Assembly (NCBI GenBank): GCA_002338655.1
Contig: DDIU01000017.1
Coordinates: 1 to 64,000 of the forward strand
Reading direction: 5' to 3'
DNA: 64,000 bases
Source of the DNA: Flammeovirgaceae bacterium UBA1842
GTDB lineage: Bacteria > Bacteroidota > Bacteroidia > Cytophagales > Cyclobacteriaceae
Position 1 is the first letter of the stretch, and each line of letters begins with the position of its first letter. Below the pieces are notes generated by a model. The model made no database searches. It had not been told where the DNA came from and was given only the letters and a program-made list of their open reading frames with translations. This document shows, piece by piece, positions 43,131 through 54,600 of this stretch. The translations under genes and the position numbers were made by a program.

Positions 43131-44495
43131 ATGATTGGTACTCTTACATTAGTATTGGCTTCTTTATTCGGTTTTACACCAATTTTAGAACCCCCCTCAG
43201 CTGCAAATGACAGCATTTTTGTTGAAGATGCTTACTATGAACACATCCCAGGTGAGGCTAATTATGATCTGGTACAGGACAGATTAAGCTGTATCGAAAA
43301 GACCATACCACTTAATTACAATACCAAAGTACAGGCTTTCATAAATTACTTCACCGTTAAGGATCGGGAATACACTCAAATGATATTGAGAAGGAAAAAC
43401 GTGTATTTTCCCCTATTTGAAAAATATTTGGCTAAATATGGACTTCCCGATGAACTCAAATACCTTGCTATAATTGAATCTGGACTCAACCCAGTGGCAG
43501 TATCAAGGGCACATGCCGTTGGACTTTGGCAATTTATGTCCCCAACGGGTCGCTCCTTCGGTTTACATCATGACTGGTACATTGATGAACGAATGGATCC
43601 AGCAAAATCTACTGAGGCCGCCTGCAAATACCTTAAACAGCTGTATGGTATTTTTGGCGATTGGGAATTGGCAATTGCCGCCTATAACACTGGCCCAGGC
43701 AATATCAGAAAGGCCATCAGAAGATCAGGTTATAAAAAGACATTTTGGGAAATATATCCTTACCTGTATCGTGAAACACGATCTTATTTGCCACAGTTAA
43801 CCGCCATGATCTATACTATTAATTACGCTCATGAATATAATTTCATTGAAAGTGATCTGGAATACAGCATTGAATCGGATACCATTCATATTGAAAATTA
43901 CTTACATCTTAAAACATTGGCGGCACAGCTTAATATATGTGATGAGGACATAACAAAGTTAAACCCTAGTTTGAAACGCGGGGTTGTACCAAAAGAGGCT
44001 AAAAAATATGTAATAAATATTCCAAAAGACCTTAAACCTCACTTTAACCAAAATCGATTGGCCATATTAGATTCGGCTGGTAAAGTAGGCCAAAGTGAAA
44101 TACAATATCTGGCAAGGAATACAGAAGGGAGCACTTATGGTAGGGAGAAAACATACTACAAAGTACGGAGCGGTGATGTGCTGGGCTTAATAGCCGAAAG
44201 ATATAATGTCAGGGTTTCTGATCTAAGGAGCTGGAACAATTTAAGAGGGAATACCATTAGGATAGGTCAGAATATTGTCATTTGGCAAAAACCAGGTTTT
44301 GTAGCACACCAAAAATCACAACCGGTACTTCAGCAGCTTCCCAACGGAGTAAAAACCTATATTGTTCAACCAGGAGATACATTATGGGATATATCAAGAA
44401 AATTTGACGGTCTGAGCATCGAAAAAATTAAAAGCTTAAATGAGCTAGAGTCCAATAATATCAAGCCAGGTCAAAAATTGATCATCGGCACATAA
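43131..44495 (+). CDS. Membrane-bound lytic transglycosylase with two LysM domains (MltD-like)
   Basis: The 454-residue protein has an N-terminal export signal (about 1-26), an SLT domain (about 95-230) with the catalytic Glu116 (LAIIESGLNP), AVGLWQFM and AAYNTGPGNI, and two LysM modules (about 343-387 and 408-454) that bind peptidoglycan. It cleaves glycan strands with formation of anhydro-MurNAc ends. A lipobox is not evident, so periplasmic release is possible. It sits after gatA with 2 bases between them. Confidence 0.93.
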   Translation: MIGTLTLVLASLFGFTPILEPPSAANDSIFVEDAYYEHIPGEANYDLVQDRLSCIEKTIPLNYNTKVQAFINYFTVKDREYTQMILRRKNVYFPLFEKYLAKYGLPDELKYLAIIESGLNPVAVSRAHAVGLWQFMSPTGRSFGLHHDWYIDERMDPAKSTEAACKYLKQLYGIFGDWELAIAAYNTGPGNIRKAIRRSGYKKTFWEIYPYLYRETRSYLPQLTAMIYTINYAHEYNFIESDLEYSIESDTIHIENYLHLKTLAAQLNICDEDITKLNPSLKRGVVPKEAKKYVINIPKDLKPHFNQNRLAILDSAGKVGQSEIQYLARNTEGSTYGREKTYYKVRSGDVLGLIAERYNVRVSDLRSWNNLRGNTIRIGQNIVIWQKPGFVAHQKSQPVLQQLPNGVKTYIVQPGDTLWDISRKFDGLSIEKIKSLNELESNNIKPGQKLIIGT

Positions 44496-44581
44496 TATCA
44501 ACGCCTTATTAAGAGTTAAATTAGTGGGTATTATTGTGACTTTTCACCTTAATGGCATTATTTAGTTAAAAATTCCAATCC

Positions 44582-45676
44582 ATGAAATTCAACTTATTAA
44601 TTAGCATAATAATAATTGCACAATTTAGCTGTAGTGGCAAAAAAAATAAAGAATTGCTACAGAATGCCAGTGGAAGAGCTGGTGAAATGATAGTTGTAAT
44701 GGATTCGGCACAATGGCAAGGGACATTAGGGAATGAAATACAAAAGACCTTTCAAGCTGAAGTAAAGGGCTTGCCACGGGAAGAACCTATGTTTAAGTTA
44801 AACCGCGTTGACCCTACCAAGTTTAATAGTATCCTGCGTTCGGTAAAAAATATCGTGTTTGTAATGACACTTGATAGCCGGACTTCAGGTTCGAGGACCG
44901 TTAAAAATTTTTTTACAAAGGAGTCTCTTGAAAAAATTAAACTGGATTCTAATTTATTTGTTTATACTGCCGTTGATGAATTTGCCCGGGGTCAAAATAT
45001 CATGTACCTATTTGGCAATGATGAAAATCAATTGATCAAAAATATTGATACCAACAGATCTAAACTGCAAAATTATTTTAATCAGGCAGAGAACGATAGG
45101 CTTTTTGCAGGATTGTATAAAGCAAAGGAAATGGAAGGGTTCCGTCAGGTACTCATCAAAGAACATCAGTGCTCCATGCGGATACCATTTGGTTACAAAA
45201 TGGCTTTCAATGAACCTGGGTTTATTTGGTTCAGGCAGATTAATGATGAAAGTGATAAAAATATTTTCATCACCTACAAAGACTATAAATCAGAAAAATC
45301 ATTTGAAAAAGAGAGTATCATTCACATGAGGGATTCAGTGGCACAAAATCAGTTATTTGAAGACCCAGACTTTCCAAATACTTATATCAAAACGGAAACA
45401 TCAGTTCCATATATTCCGGTCACCACCAAGCAGGTCAGTTTTAATGGGAAATTTGCTATGGAAACCAGAGGCCTATGGAAAACCAATAATCTATCAATGG
45501 GTGGGCCTTTTATGGGGTATACTTTGGTAGATGAATCATTGGGCAGATTGTATTACATTGAAGGATTTCTTTACAGCCCCGGCAAGAGTCAACGTGAATT
45601 TATGAGAGAACTTGAGGTTATACTTAACACTTTTAAGGTATCTTCAGAAATAGAGACTAAGAATAACAACCTTTAA
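44582..45676 (+). CDS. DUF4837 lipoprotein
   Basis: The 364-residue protein has a lipobox ending in Cys17 (IAQFSCSGK). The body matches DUF4837: ASGRAGEMIVVMDSAQW near the N terminus, GLPREEPMF, and the C-terminal GPFMGYTLVDESLGRLYYIEGFLYSPGK. This family is confined to Bacteroidota, is a predicted envelope lipoprotein and has no known function. The gap of 86 bases upstream is A+T rich and has no hairpin, so it may have its own promoter or be part of the same transcript. Confidence 0.9.
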   Translation: MKFNLLISIIIIAQFSCSGKKNKELLQNASGRAGEMIVVMDSAQWQGTLGNEIQKTFQAEVKGLPREEPMFKLNRVDPTKFNSILRSVKNIVFVMTLDSRTSGSRTVKNFFTKESLEKIKLDSNLFVYTAVDEFARGQNIMYLFGNDENQLIKNIDTNRSKLQNYFNQAENDRLFAGLYKAKEMEGFRQVLIKEHQCSMRIPFGYKMAFNEPGFIWFRQINDESDKNIFITYKDYKSEKSFEKESIIHMRDSVAQNQLFEDPDFPNTYIKTETSVPYIPVTTKQVSFNGKFAMETRGLWKTNNLSMGGPFMGYTLVDESLGRLYYIEGFLYSPGKSQREFMRELEVILNTFKVSSEIETKNNNL

Positions 45677-45725
45677 TTTGTATTTTTACTCTCTTATGTT
45701 TCTCCATAAAAGTTGAGTTAGCTAT

Positions 45726-48005
45726 ATGAGTATTAAAATCAGAAAAGAAGACGCCCTTAATTATCATACCCAGGGTCAACCAGGTAAAATAGAAGTAGTA
45801 CCCACCAAGCCAATGGGCTCTCAGATGGATTTGGCCTTGGCCTACTCACCTGGAGTTGCTGAGCCGTGCAAAGAAATTGCTGATAACAAAGAGGCCGTTT
45901 ATAAATATACAGCTAAAGGAAACCTTGTAGGTGTAATCTCTAACGGTACAGCAGTACTGGGTTTGGGAAATATTGGGCCTGAAGCCTCAAAACCTGTCAT
46001 GGAGGGTAAAGGTGTCCTATTTAAAAAATTTGCAGGTATTGATGTATTTGATATTGAAATTGACGAAGAAGACCCTGATAAGTTTATAGCAATCGTAAAA
46101 TCCCTTGAACCTACCTTTGGCGGGATCAATCTGGAGGACATTAAAGCTCCAGAGAGCTTTAAAATTGAGAAAGCACTCAAGGAGCAGATGAATATCCCGA
46201 TCATGCACGATGATCAACATGGAACAGCAATAATATCAGCAGCAGCATTGATCAATGCGCTGGAATTGGTGGATAAAAAAATTGAGGATATCTCCATTGT
46301 GGTAAATGGTGCAGGTGCTGCGGCTATTGCATGCACCAAAATATACCTTTCTCTAGGGGCTAAAATTGAAAACATTGTTTTGTGTGACAGTAAGGGCGTG
46401 ATCACCAAATCAAGAGAAAATTTAGACGAATCGAAAGCGCAATTTGCGACAGATAAGAATTTAGATTCACTAAGTGATGCGATAAAAAATGCAGACTTTT
46501 TCTTAGGTCTCTCAGTCGCAGATATCCTTACTCCCGATAATATAAAATCGATGGCTGACAAGCCGATTGTCTTTGCCTTAGCTAATCCTAATCCTGAAAT
46601 AGAATATGATCTGGCTATGCAAGTCCGCAAAGACATCATCATGGCTACTGGAAGGTCGGATCATCCTAACCAAGTTAATAATGTACTTGGTTTCCCTTAT
46701 ATATTCAGGGGTGCCTTAGACGTAAGGGCAACTATGATTAATGAGGAAATGAAACTAGCGGCCGTTTACTCATTGGCAGCTTTGGCTAAAGAGCCAGTAC
46801 CTGATATGGTGAGTAAAGCCTATGGGGATAATAAGATACAATTTGGCCCAGAATACCTAATCCCAAAACCACTTGACACCCGATTAATTACGACAATCTC
46901 GCCTGCAGTAGCTAAGGCTGCAATGGATTCTGGTGTGGCAGGTAAGGATATCACTAATTGGGAAGAATATAGAATTGAGCTCCAAAAACGGATAGGAATA
47001 GATCAAAAAACAATTTCCAGAATCATAAGTAGAGCAAAGAAAGACCCTAAAAGAGTTGTATTTGCTGAGGCCCATGACCTCAGGATACTGAAAGCCGCCC
47101 AAATGATCATTGATGAAGGGATCGGCTATCCAATATTATTGGGAAAAAGGGATACCATCATGGAGATGATTAATGATCACAAGCTAGATCTTGGAGATTG
47201 TAAAATATATGATACCTATGAGGAAGATGAGCGCATAGTAAAGTTCGCCAAATTCTTTTATGAGAAAAGAAAGAGAAAGGGGGTAACGCTTTATGATGCT
47301 ACCAAACTCATGCGTGAACGGAATATGTTTGGAGCAATGCTCGTAGCTCACAACGAAGCGGATGGTTTAATTTCTGGTTTAACAAAAGATTATCCTAAAA
47401 CCATATTACCTGCATTACAGGTGATTGGAATGGAAGAAGATGTTAAAAGAGTAGCTGGCATGTATATAATATTTACCAAAAGAGGCACTTTTTTCTTTTC
47501 TGATACCACTGTGAATGTAGACCCAACAGCCGAAGAATTAGTGGACATTATTGGGCTGACGGCCAGAGGGGTTCGTTTTTTCGATGTAGAACCACGCATA
47601 GCTGTGCTTTCCTATTCCAATTTTGGATCTAGCAAGGGTGAATTGCCCTCCAAAATTCAAAATGCAGTGCGTATGGCCAAAGAGAAATTTCCTGACTTGG
47701 TAATTGATGGGGATATACAGGCCAACGTGGCACTCGATACTGACATCCAAAAGGAAAATTACCCCTTTAGCAAACTCGCGGAAAATGGTGCGAACACTTT
47801 AATTTTTCCAAATCTTGCAGCTGGTAACATTGCATACAAATTACTTATGGAGATTGGTGGCGCTGAATCCATAGGCCCCATACTCCTTGGTATGAAAAAA
47901 CCCGTACATGTGCTACAACTGGGAAGTTCCGTAAGGGAGATTGTAAATATGGCAGCCATAGCGGTGGTAGATGCGCAGATGTATAATAAAAATAAGAAAG
48001 AATGA
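45726..48005 (+). CDS. maeB: NADP-dependent malic enzyme with phosphotransacetylase-like domain
   Basis: The 759-residue protein has a malic enzyme half (about 1-430) and a phosphotransacetylase-like half (about 435-759), the MaeB layout. Conserved blocks are LALAYSPGVAEPCKEI, GNLVGVISNGTAVLGLGNIG and the NAD(P)-binding VVNGAGAAAIACTKIY. In the second half DPKRVVFAEAHD begins the PTA fold. It decarboxylates malate to pyruvate with NADPH formation; the second half is regulatory, responding to acetyl-CoA in E. coli. Its TGA overlaps the ruvA ATG (ATGA). Confidence 0.95.
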   Translation: MSIKIRKEDALNYHTQGQPGKIEVVPTKPMGSQMDLALAYSPGVAEPCKEIADNKEAVYKYTAKGNLVGVISNGTAVLGLGNIGPEASKPVMEGKGVLFKKFAGIDVFDIEIDEEDPDKFIAIVKSLEPTFGGINLEDIKAPESFKIEKALKEQMNIPIMHDDQHGTAIISAAALINALELVDKKIEDISIVVNGAGAAAIACTKIYLSLGAKIENIVLCDSKGVITKSRENLDESKAQFATDKNLDSLSDAIKNADFFLGLSVADILTPDNIKSMADKPIVFALANPNPEIEYDLAMQVRKDIIMATGRSDHPNQVNNVLGFPYIFRGALDVRATMINEEMKLAAVYSLAALAKEPVPDMVSKAYGDNKIQFGPEYLIPKPLDTRLITTISPAVAKAAMDSGVAGKDITNWEEYRIELQKRIGIDQKTISRIISRAKKDPKRVVFAEAHDLRILKAAQMIIDEGIGYPILLGKRDTIMEMINDHKLDLGDCKIYDTYEEDERIVKFAKFFYEKRKRKGVTLYDATKLMRERNMFGAMLVAHNEADGLISGLTKDYPKTILPALQVIGMEEDVKRVAGMYIIFTKRGTFFFSDTTVNVDPTAEELVDIIGLTARGVRFFDVEPRIAVLSYSNFGSSKGELPSKIQNAVRMAKEKFPDLVIDGDIQANVALDTDIQKENYPFSKLAENGANTLIFPNLAAGNIAYKLLMEIGGAESIGPILLGMKKPVHVLQLGSSVREIVNMAAIAVVDAQMYNKNKKE

Positions 48006-48595
48006 TTTCATACCTGAAAGGGAAATTGGTGGTAAAAGAGCCAACTCATGCTGTGATAGACGTAAATGGCGTGGGCTATCATGTCAATATTTCCCTCAGC
48101 ACATTTTCAATTATAAAAGACCAGGAAAATATTCTCATTCATACTTACTTACATGTAAGGGAAGATGCGCAAATCCTATTCGGATTTAGTGATACGATGG
48201 AAAAGAAGATGTTTTTAAATCTATTATCCATTTCCGGAGTGGGGCCAAATACAGCTTTAATGATTCAATCTTCACTTTCAGCCGAGGAATTAAAACAGGC
48301 CATTGCAAGTGAAGATGTAAAGGTGATTCAAGGGGTTAAAGGTGTAGGTGCCAAAACGGCTCAACGCATTATTTTAGAACTCAAAGATAAAATCAAAAAA
48401 GAAGGTATGTACGCTGATGTCGATAAGATTCGGCCAACGTCATACAATACCATTAGAAGCGAGGCGTTATCAGCCTTAACGACACTTGGTATTAATAAAA
48501 GTGCTGCCGAAAAAAGTATCGATGCTATCCTTAAAAATTCAGGAAATACGATTACTTTGGAGGAATTAATTAAGCTTACATTAAAAAACGCCTGA
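48002..48595 (+). CDS. ruvA: Holliday junction DNA helicase subunit RuvA
   Basis: The 197-residue protein has the three RuvA domains: an OB fold (about 1-63), two helix-hairpin-helix motifs (LSISGVGPNTALMI and VKGVGAKTAQRIILELK) and a C-terminal three-helix domain that contacts RuvB. It binds four-way junctions as a tetramer during recombination repair. ruvB and ruvC are not in the window. It is coupled to maeB by a 4-base overlap and followed by sprA after 12 bases. Confidence 0.96.
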   Translation: MISYLKGKLVVKEPTHAVIDVNGVGYHVNISLSTFSIIKDQENILIHTYLHVREDAQILFGFSDTMEKKMFLNLLSISGVGPNTALMIQSSLSAEELKQAIASEDVKVIQGVKGVGAKTAQRIILELKDKIKKEGMYADVDKIRPTSYNTIRSEALSALTTLGINKSAAEKSIDAILKNSGNTITLEELIKLTLKNA

Positions 48596-48607
48596 AGTTT
48601 TTAAGTT

Positions 48608-51600
48608 TTGATTTTTGGGAAAATCGACAATTCATTTTATGCTCTTCTATGTGCATTGGTAACGTGCCTTGGTCTGGCTTTAACAGCAAGCCAGGGGAAC
48701 GCAAGAAGGCTATTAACAAATTTTAGCGCCATAGTTCAAGCAGATTCTACCAAAAAGGACAGTCTAGATAATCAACCTTATCAGCCAACAAGAAAACCAA
48801 CCTTCAAGCCAAAAGACAGATTTGGCGACCCATTTAGTAATGTTACCAGCCCTTCCCCACTTCTGTTAGAAGATCCGGCAAGTATGAAATTGGATGTGGA
48901 AATTGACACAGCCATGAATTATACCATCTATGAAAAAATAGGTGACCTTAACTATAGGCCAACTTCTTCAATGACCTTTGAAGAGTTTAAACAATATCAG
49001 GAAAGGCAACAATTAAAGGATTATTGGAAAAATCGGTCATCAGGATTGGATGGTGAAAGTGCCGTTAGTGGACGTAATCTAATTCCACCCATTTATGTTA
49101 GTCCCATTTTTGATCGGATTTTTGGGGGCACTTATGTGGAAATCATTCCAAGGGGTGCCGTTACACTTGACTTTGGTGGACGATGGCAACGGGTTAGTAA
49201 TCCAGGGGTCCCTATACGTCAGCAAAGAAACGGTGGGTTTGAGTTCGACCAACAAATCAGCATGAACGTAGTGGGTAAAATTGGAGAGAAGCTTCAGGTT
49301 ACTGCCAATTTTGATAATAACAACTCATTTGATTTTGAGAATAATTTAAAATTAGAGTATACTGGCTATGAAGAAGATATGCTTCAGAAACTCGAAATTG
49401 GTAATGTCAGCCTTCCTCTAAACAATAGCCTTATCACAGGTGCTCAAAATCTATTTGGTATAAAGGCACAGTTACAATTTGGTGACTTATACGTAACTAC
49501 TGTGGCCTCCACCCAAAGAGGAACCACCGAAAGTATTACAATTGACGGTGGAGGTGCACAAGGCAGAAAATTCGAACTTCAGGCCTCCAACTATGACGAA
49601 AATAGACACTTTTTTTTAGCGCAATTTTTTAAGGAGAACTATGAAAAATGGCTATCCACTATTCCAAATATCAACTCTGGGGTAAATATTACTAGGGTTG
49701 AAGTGTACGTTGTAAATAGGAACAACGATACCCAAACCACCAGAAATGTAGTTGGTTTTATGGATATGGGTGAGTCTGATTCAAAAAACATCTATAATAA
49801 TACTAACATTGTTCCGACTGCCCCAATTTCAAAAAATCCAGCGAGAAATGAAGGAAACACCCTTTTTACAGGCTACTTAAATAGTATTACACGTTCGGCT
49901 GACAATATAAATTTAGAATTGGAAAACAAAGGATTTGTAAACAGTATCGATTTCGAAAAAATTACAACTGCCCGTAAACTCGATGTAAATGAATACACCA
50001 TTAATAAAAGATTAGGTTTTATTTCTCTATTCAGAAAGCTACAAAATGATGAGGCTCTTGCGGTTTCATTTGAATACACCTTCAATGGTAAAAATTATAA
50101 AGTGGGTGAACTCTCAGAAGACTACTCGAGCCTTGCAGACAACGAAGTCATATTTTTAAAACTCCTTCGTCCTAGAAAAATAAATATCAATGACCAAAAG
50201 GGTAAAAGAATTCCCACTTGGGACTTAATGATGAAAAACATCTATGCATTGAATGCCACCAATGTAAGTCAAGATGGTTTTGAGCTTAGAATAATTTATA
50301 GAGATGACCTATCAGGTGTAGATAATCCACAACTACAAGAGGGTGCCACGGCTAGTACCAAACCCTTAATTAGGATCTTGGGACTTGACAAATTAAACCC
50401 CAACAATGACCCACAACCTGATGGTAACTTCGATTTTGTGGAGGACGTTACAATAAATACGAATAATGGATTGATAATATTCCCCTACTTGGAACCATTC
50501 AATACGGCACTTGAAAATGAATTTCTGCCAACAGAAACTGCCCAGAAGGACAAATTCGTTTATAGTGAGCTTTATAACCTGACAAAAAGTGATGCAGAAC
50601 TTGTGTCAAGCAAAAATAAATATGTGATTACTGGTTCTTTTCAATCAGGGTCGTCCAATGAAATCATCATTCCAGGATTTAACATAGCTGAAGGCTCAGT
50701 ACGGGTTTTTGCTGGGGGTTCTCCACTACAGGAGGGGGTAGATTATCAAGTGGACTATACATTTGGTAAGGTGAACATCATCAATGAAGGGGTCCTCCTT
50801 TCGGGTAAAACAATTACTATCTCCTATGAAAAAGCTGATTTTTTCAATTTTCAGTCAAGAACATTGTTGGGTACCAGACTTGATTATAAACTCAATGACG
50901 ATGTAAACTTTGGGGCTACATTTCTACACTTAAACGAAAGACCACTAATATCAAGAAACAGCGTTGGCAATGAGCCCATCAGGAATTCGAAATATGGTTT
51001 TGATGTCAATATAAGAAAAGACTCCCGGTTTCTTACCAAAATGCTTGATAAGCTGCCCTTAATCTCTACAAAGGAACCTTCATCTGTTACATTCAATGCA
51101 GAATTTGCACAGTTAATTCCAGGCACATCCAACATCGTAGATGGTGAAGGCACCTCTTACATTGATGATTTTGAAAATTCAGCCACTACAATATCGCTGA
51201 GTAGCCCTAATGGTTGGAGATTAGCGTCAGTGCCTCAAACAAATGACAAGCGTTTTGAGAATGCAGGAGCAAGAGGGGTAAATGATTTTAGAGCAAAATT
51301 AGCTTGGTATCAGATTGACAACCTTTTTTATCGAAGTGATAGAAGAAGACCAGACGCCATATCGGCCGAAGACCTTGAAAACCATTACGTACGCAGTGTT
51401 CAGCAACAGGAAATATTCAATCGTGATGAGAATATAATTAATTTTCAACAGGTTTTTGACCTCGCCTACTATCCAAATGAAAGGGGACCCTACAATTACA
51501 ATACGAATCTTGATAACAGTGGCAAATTAGATGATCCAAAAAAGAATTGGGGCGGTATAACCACTGCAATCACTTCTGAGGTCGATTTTGACCGTGCCAA

Positions 51601-54600
51601 TGTTGAGTACATAGAATTCTGGATGATGAACCCATTTATACAAGGAAAAAATGGGGTAATAGATGATGGACGTCCTGATCCAAAATCCAATACTACAGGG
51701 GGTGACCTATACTTCAATCTTGGTAGTATTTCTGAAGATGTAATACCAGATGATAGGCATGGTTTCGAAAATGGGTTAGACCCAAATGGAAACAATGATG
51801 ATGCTGAATTAAGTGTTTGGGGCTATACCACAAATCGACCTTACCTTACTAACTCATTTGATAATTCACCCACAGCAAGAGCCAATCAGGATGTAGGGCT
51901 GGATGGTGTAAGAAATGATCAAGAGTCGGTTATATTTAGTGACTTTCTAAATGCGCTTAATCCAGGAGCCCGCATAGCTGTTGAAAATGACCCTTCCGGG
52001 GATAATTTCTCCTATTTTCTAGGGGGAGAGCTCGATCAAAATGAAGCGACTATACTTACCCGGTATAAAAATTTCAATGGAATGGATGGAAACTCCCCCA
52101 TAAATACCGGAACTACCACTAATTCGTCTTACTCAACTCCCGATAATGAAGATTTGAACAGGGACAATACATTGAATGAATTAGAAGAGTACTATGAATA
52201 CAAGGTGCCCCTTTTGCCCAGTGCAGATGGCGGTTTGAAAGAAAACAAATATGTTGTTGATCAGATTACCAAAATTATAAATGGTGATGCTGTAACATGG
52301 TACCTCTTTAGGATACCAATAAGACAATATCAGGGTACCTTTGGAAATATCAATGGATTTAAATCCATAAAATACCTTAGAACTTATCTCACCAACTTTT
52401 CAGAGCCAGTGGTACTAAGAATGGTCAACTTCAGATTTGTTTCGAGTCGTTGGAGAAGGTATGGGCAATCATTGGATGAACCAGATATAAACAAGTCTTC
52501 TGACGACAATGATGTTACAAATCTTTCTGTTTCGGTAGTCAGTATAGAAGAAAACGGAGCAGGTACCGATACACAATCTCCTTATGTTTTACCACCAGGG
52601 TTCAATCGTGATCAAGATAATACCTCGACACTTAATATCAGATTAAATGAGCAGTCTCTCAAAGTTTGTGTAGATGATCTGGAAGACGGTACAGCCCGTG
52701 CAGTAACCAAACAAGTGCAACTTGACCTCATTAATTATGGCCGGATTCAAATGTTTTTACACGCAGAGGGGGAATTAAATGACGATCAGCTTACTGCATT
52801 TCTACGGCTTGGGGATGACATAGACTCTAATTATTACGAAATAGAAGTACCCCTAAAAATAACCCCCAACGGGTCGACCAACCCATCTGAAGTATGGCCT
52901 GAACTAAATGAAATTAATCTTGCATTGGATCAACTATATGCATTGAAATCGGAAAGGGATCGGTTGAATATATCAAAAAGGGCCTTATACCCTCTGGAGG
53001 GGCCCAAAGTGGTGGGGAACAATCAGATAAGGATGAAAGGTAATCCCGATTTAAGTTCTGTAAAATGGCTTTCTTTAGGTATTAGGAATCCAGCTACGTC
53101 TGATGGCAGCTCCCATACGGCATGTATCTGGGCCAACGAATTAAGGGTATCGGATTTTGATAAGACAAAGGGTTGGGCGGCCAATGCCACCATGAATATA
53201 AAACTTGCTGACTTTGCCAATGTAACAACAACAGCACGGCACACCTCCTTTGGTTTCGGTGGTATACAATCACGAATTGCTGAAAGAACACGTGAAGAAA
53301 CTAACTCTTTCGATATCTCAGCTAATGTCAATGTGGATAAAATCGGGCTTGAAAAATTAGGATTAAAAGTGCCTATGTACCTTAGTTATGAGAATACTAC
53401 CATCACCCCAAAATTTGACCCAGCCAACCCCGATATTAAGCTGGATGCCGCATTACTTTCATTGCCTACAGAAAAGACGGATAACCCTAATGAATACACA
53501 AGGGATGAGTACAAAGAAATCGTTACCGACCAAACAACTAGAAAAAGCATCAATTTTACCAACGTAAGGAAAGTGAAGCTGAATCCCGAAGCCAAAAAAC
53601 ATATTTGGGACATTGAAAATTTTGCTTTCACCTATGCCTATAGTGAAGTATTGCGTACCAATTTTAATTTGGAACGGTACTTCAAACAAAATTACAATGG
53701 AGCTATTGCTTATAATTATAGCCCTACAGTTGAGCCCATTGAACCCTTTAAAAACGTTGGGTTTCTTGATAGGAAATACTTACAACTGGTCAAAGATTTT
53801 AATTTTAACCTCATTCCTACAAATCTCGCAGTAAGAGCAGATTTGAGACGTGAAATCATTCAAACAAAGTATAGGAATGCCCAGGATGTTAGTAACACAG
53901 AGAACTTTCAGAAATACTTCACTTTCGACCGAACCTATAATGTAAAATGGAACTTGACCAAAAACATTACAGTTGACTATAGCTCAAGGGCTAACGCTAT
54001 TATAGATGAACCAAATTCCAGTCCATTTGGAGGTTATGACGAAAATGGTAATCCGGTCAGTCAAAAAGAATACAATGACTCGATAAAAACCAATATTAAA
54101 AATTTAGGGCGTTTAAAAAACTTTGACCAAAGTATAGGTGTAAATTATAAGCTCCCGCTTGATAAACTCCCTGTTACGGATTGGGTGAGTGCCGATTATC
54201 GCTATCAAGCCAGTTATGCTTGGAATGCTGGCCCATTATACACCAATCAAAACCCTCAGGATACCATAAATTTAGATTTTGGCAATACCATACAAAACAG
54301 CCGTGATAACTCAGTCACAAGTAAAATTGATTTAGTAAAACTCTACAATAAAGTATCCTTTTTGAAGAAAATCAATTCACCGAGCTCAGGCACCAGAAGA
54401 AGTTCCTTAAGCCCAAACGCTAATCAACCTAGCACCACAGAATCAGGAAATAAAGGCTTAAACAGTTTTGTAAGGTTACTCATGTCCTTACGATCGGTTA
54501 GCGCCACAGTGTCATTGAGAGAAGGGACAATACTGCCTGGATTTACACCAAGGGCTTATCTGTTTGGCCTAGACAGCAGTTTTTCTGATCCAGGGATACC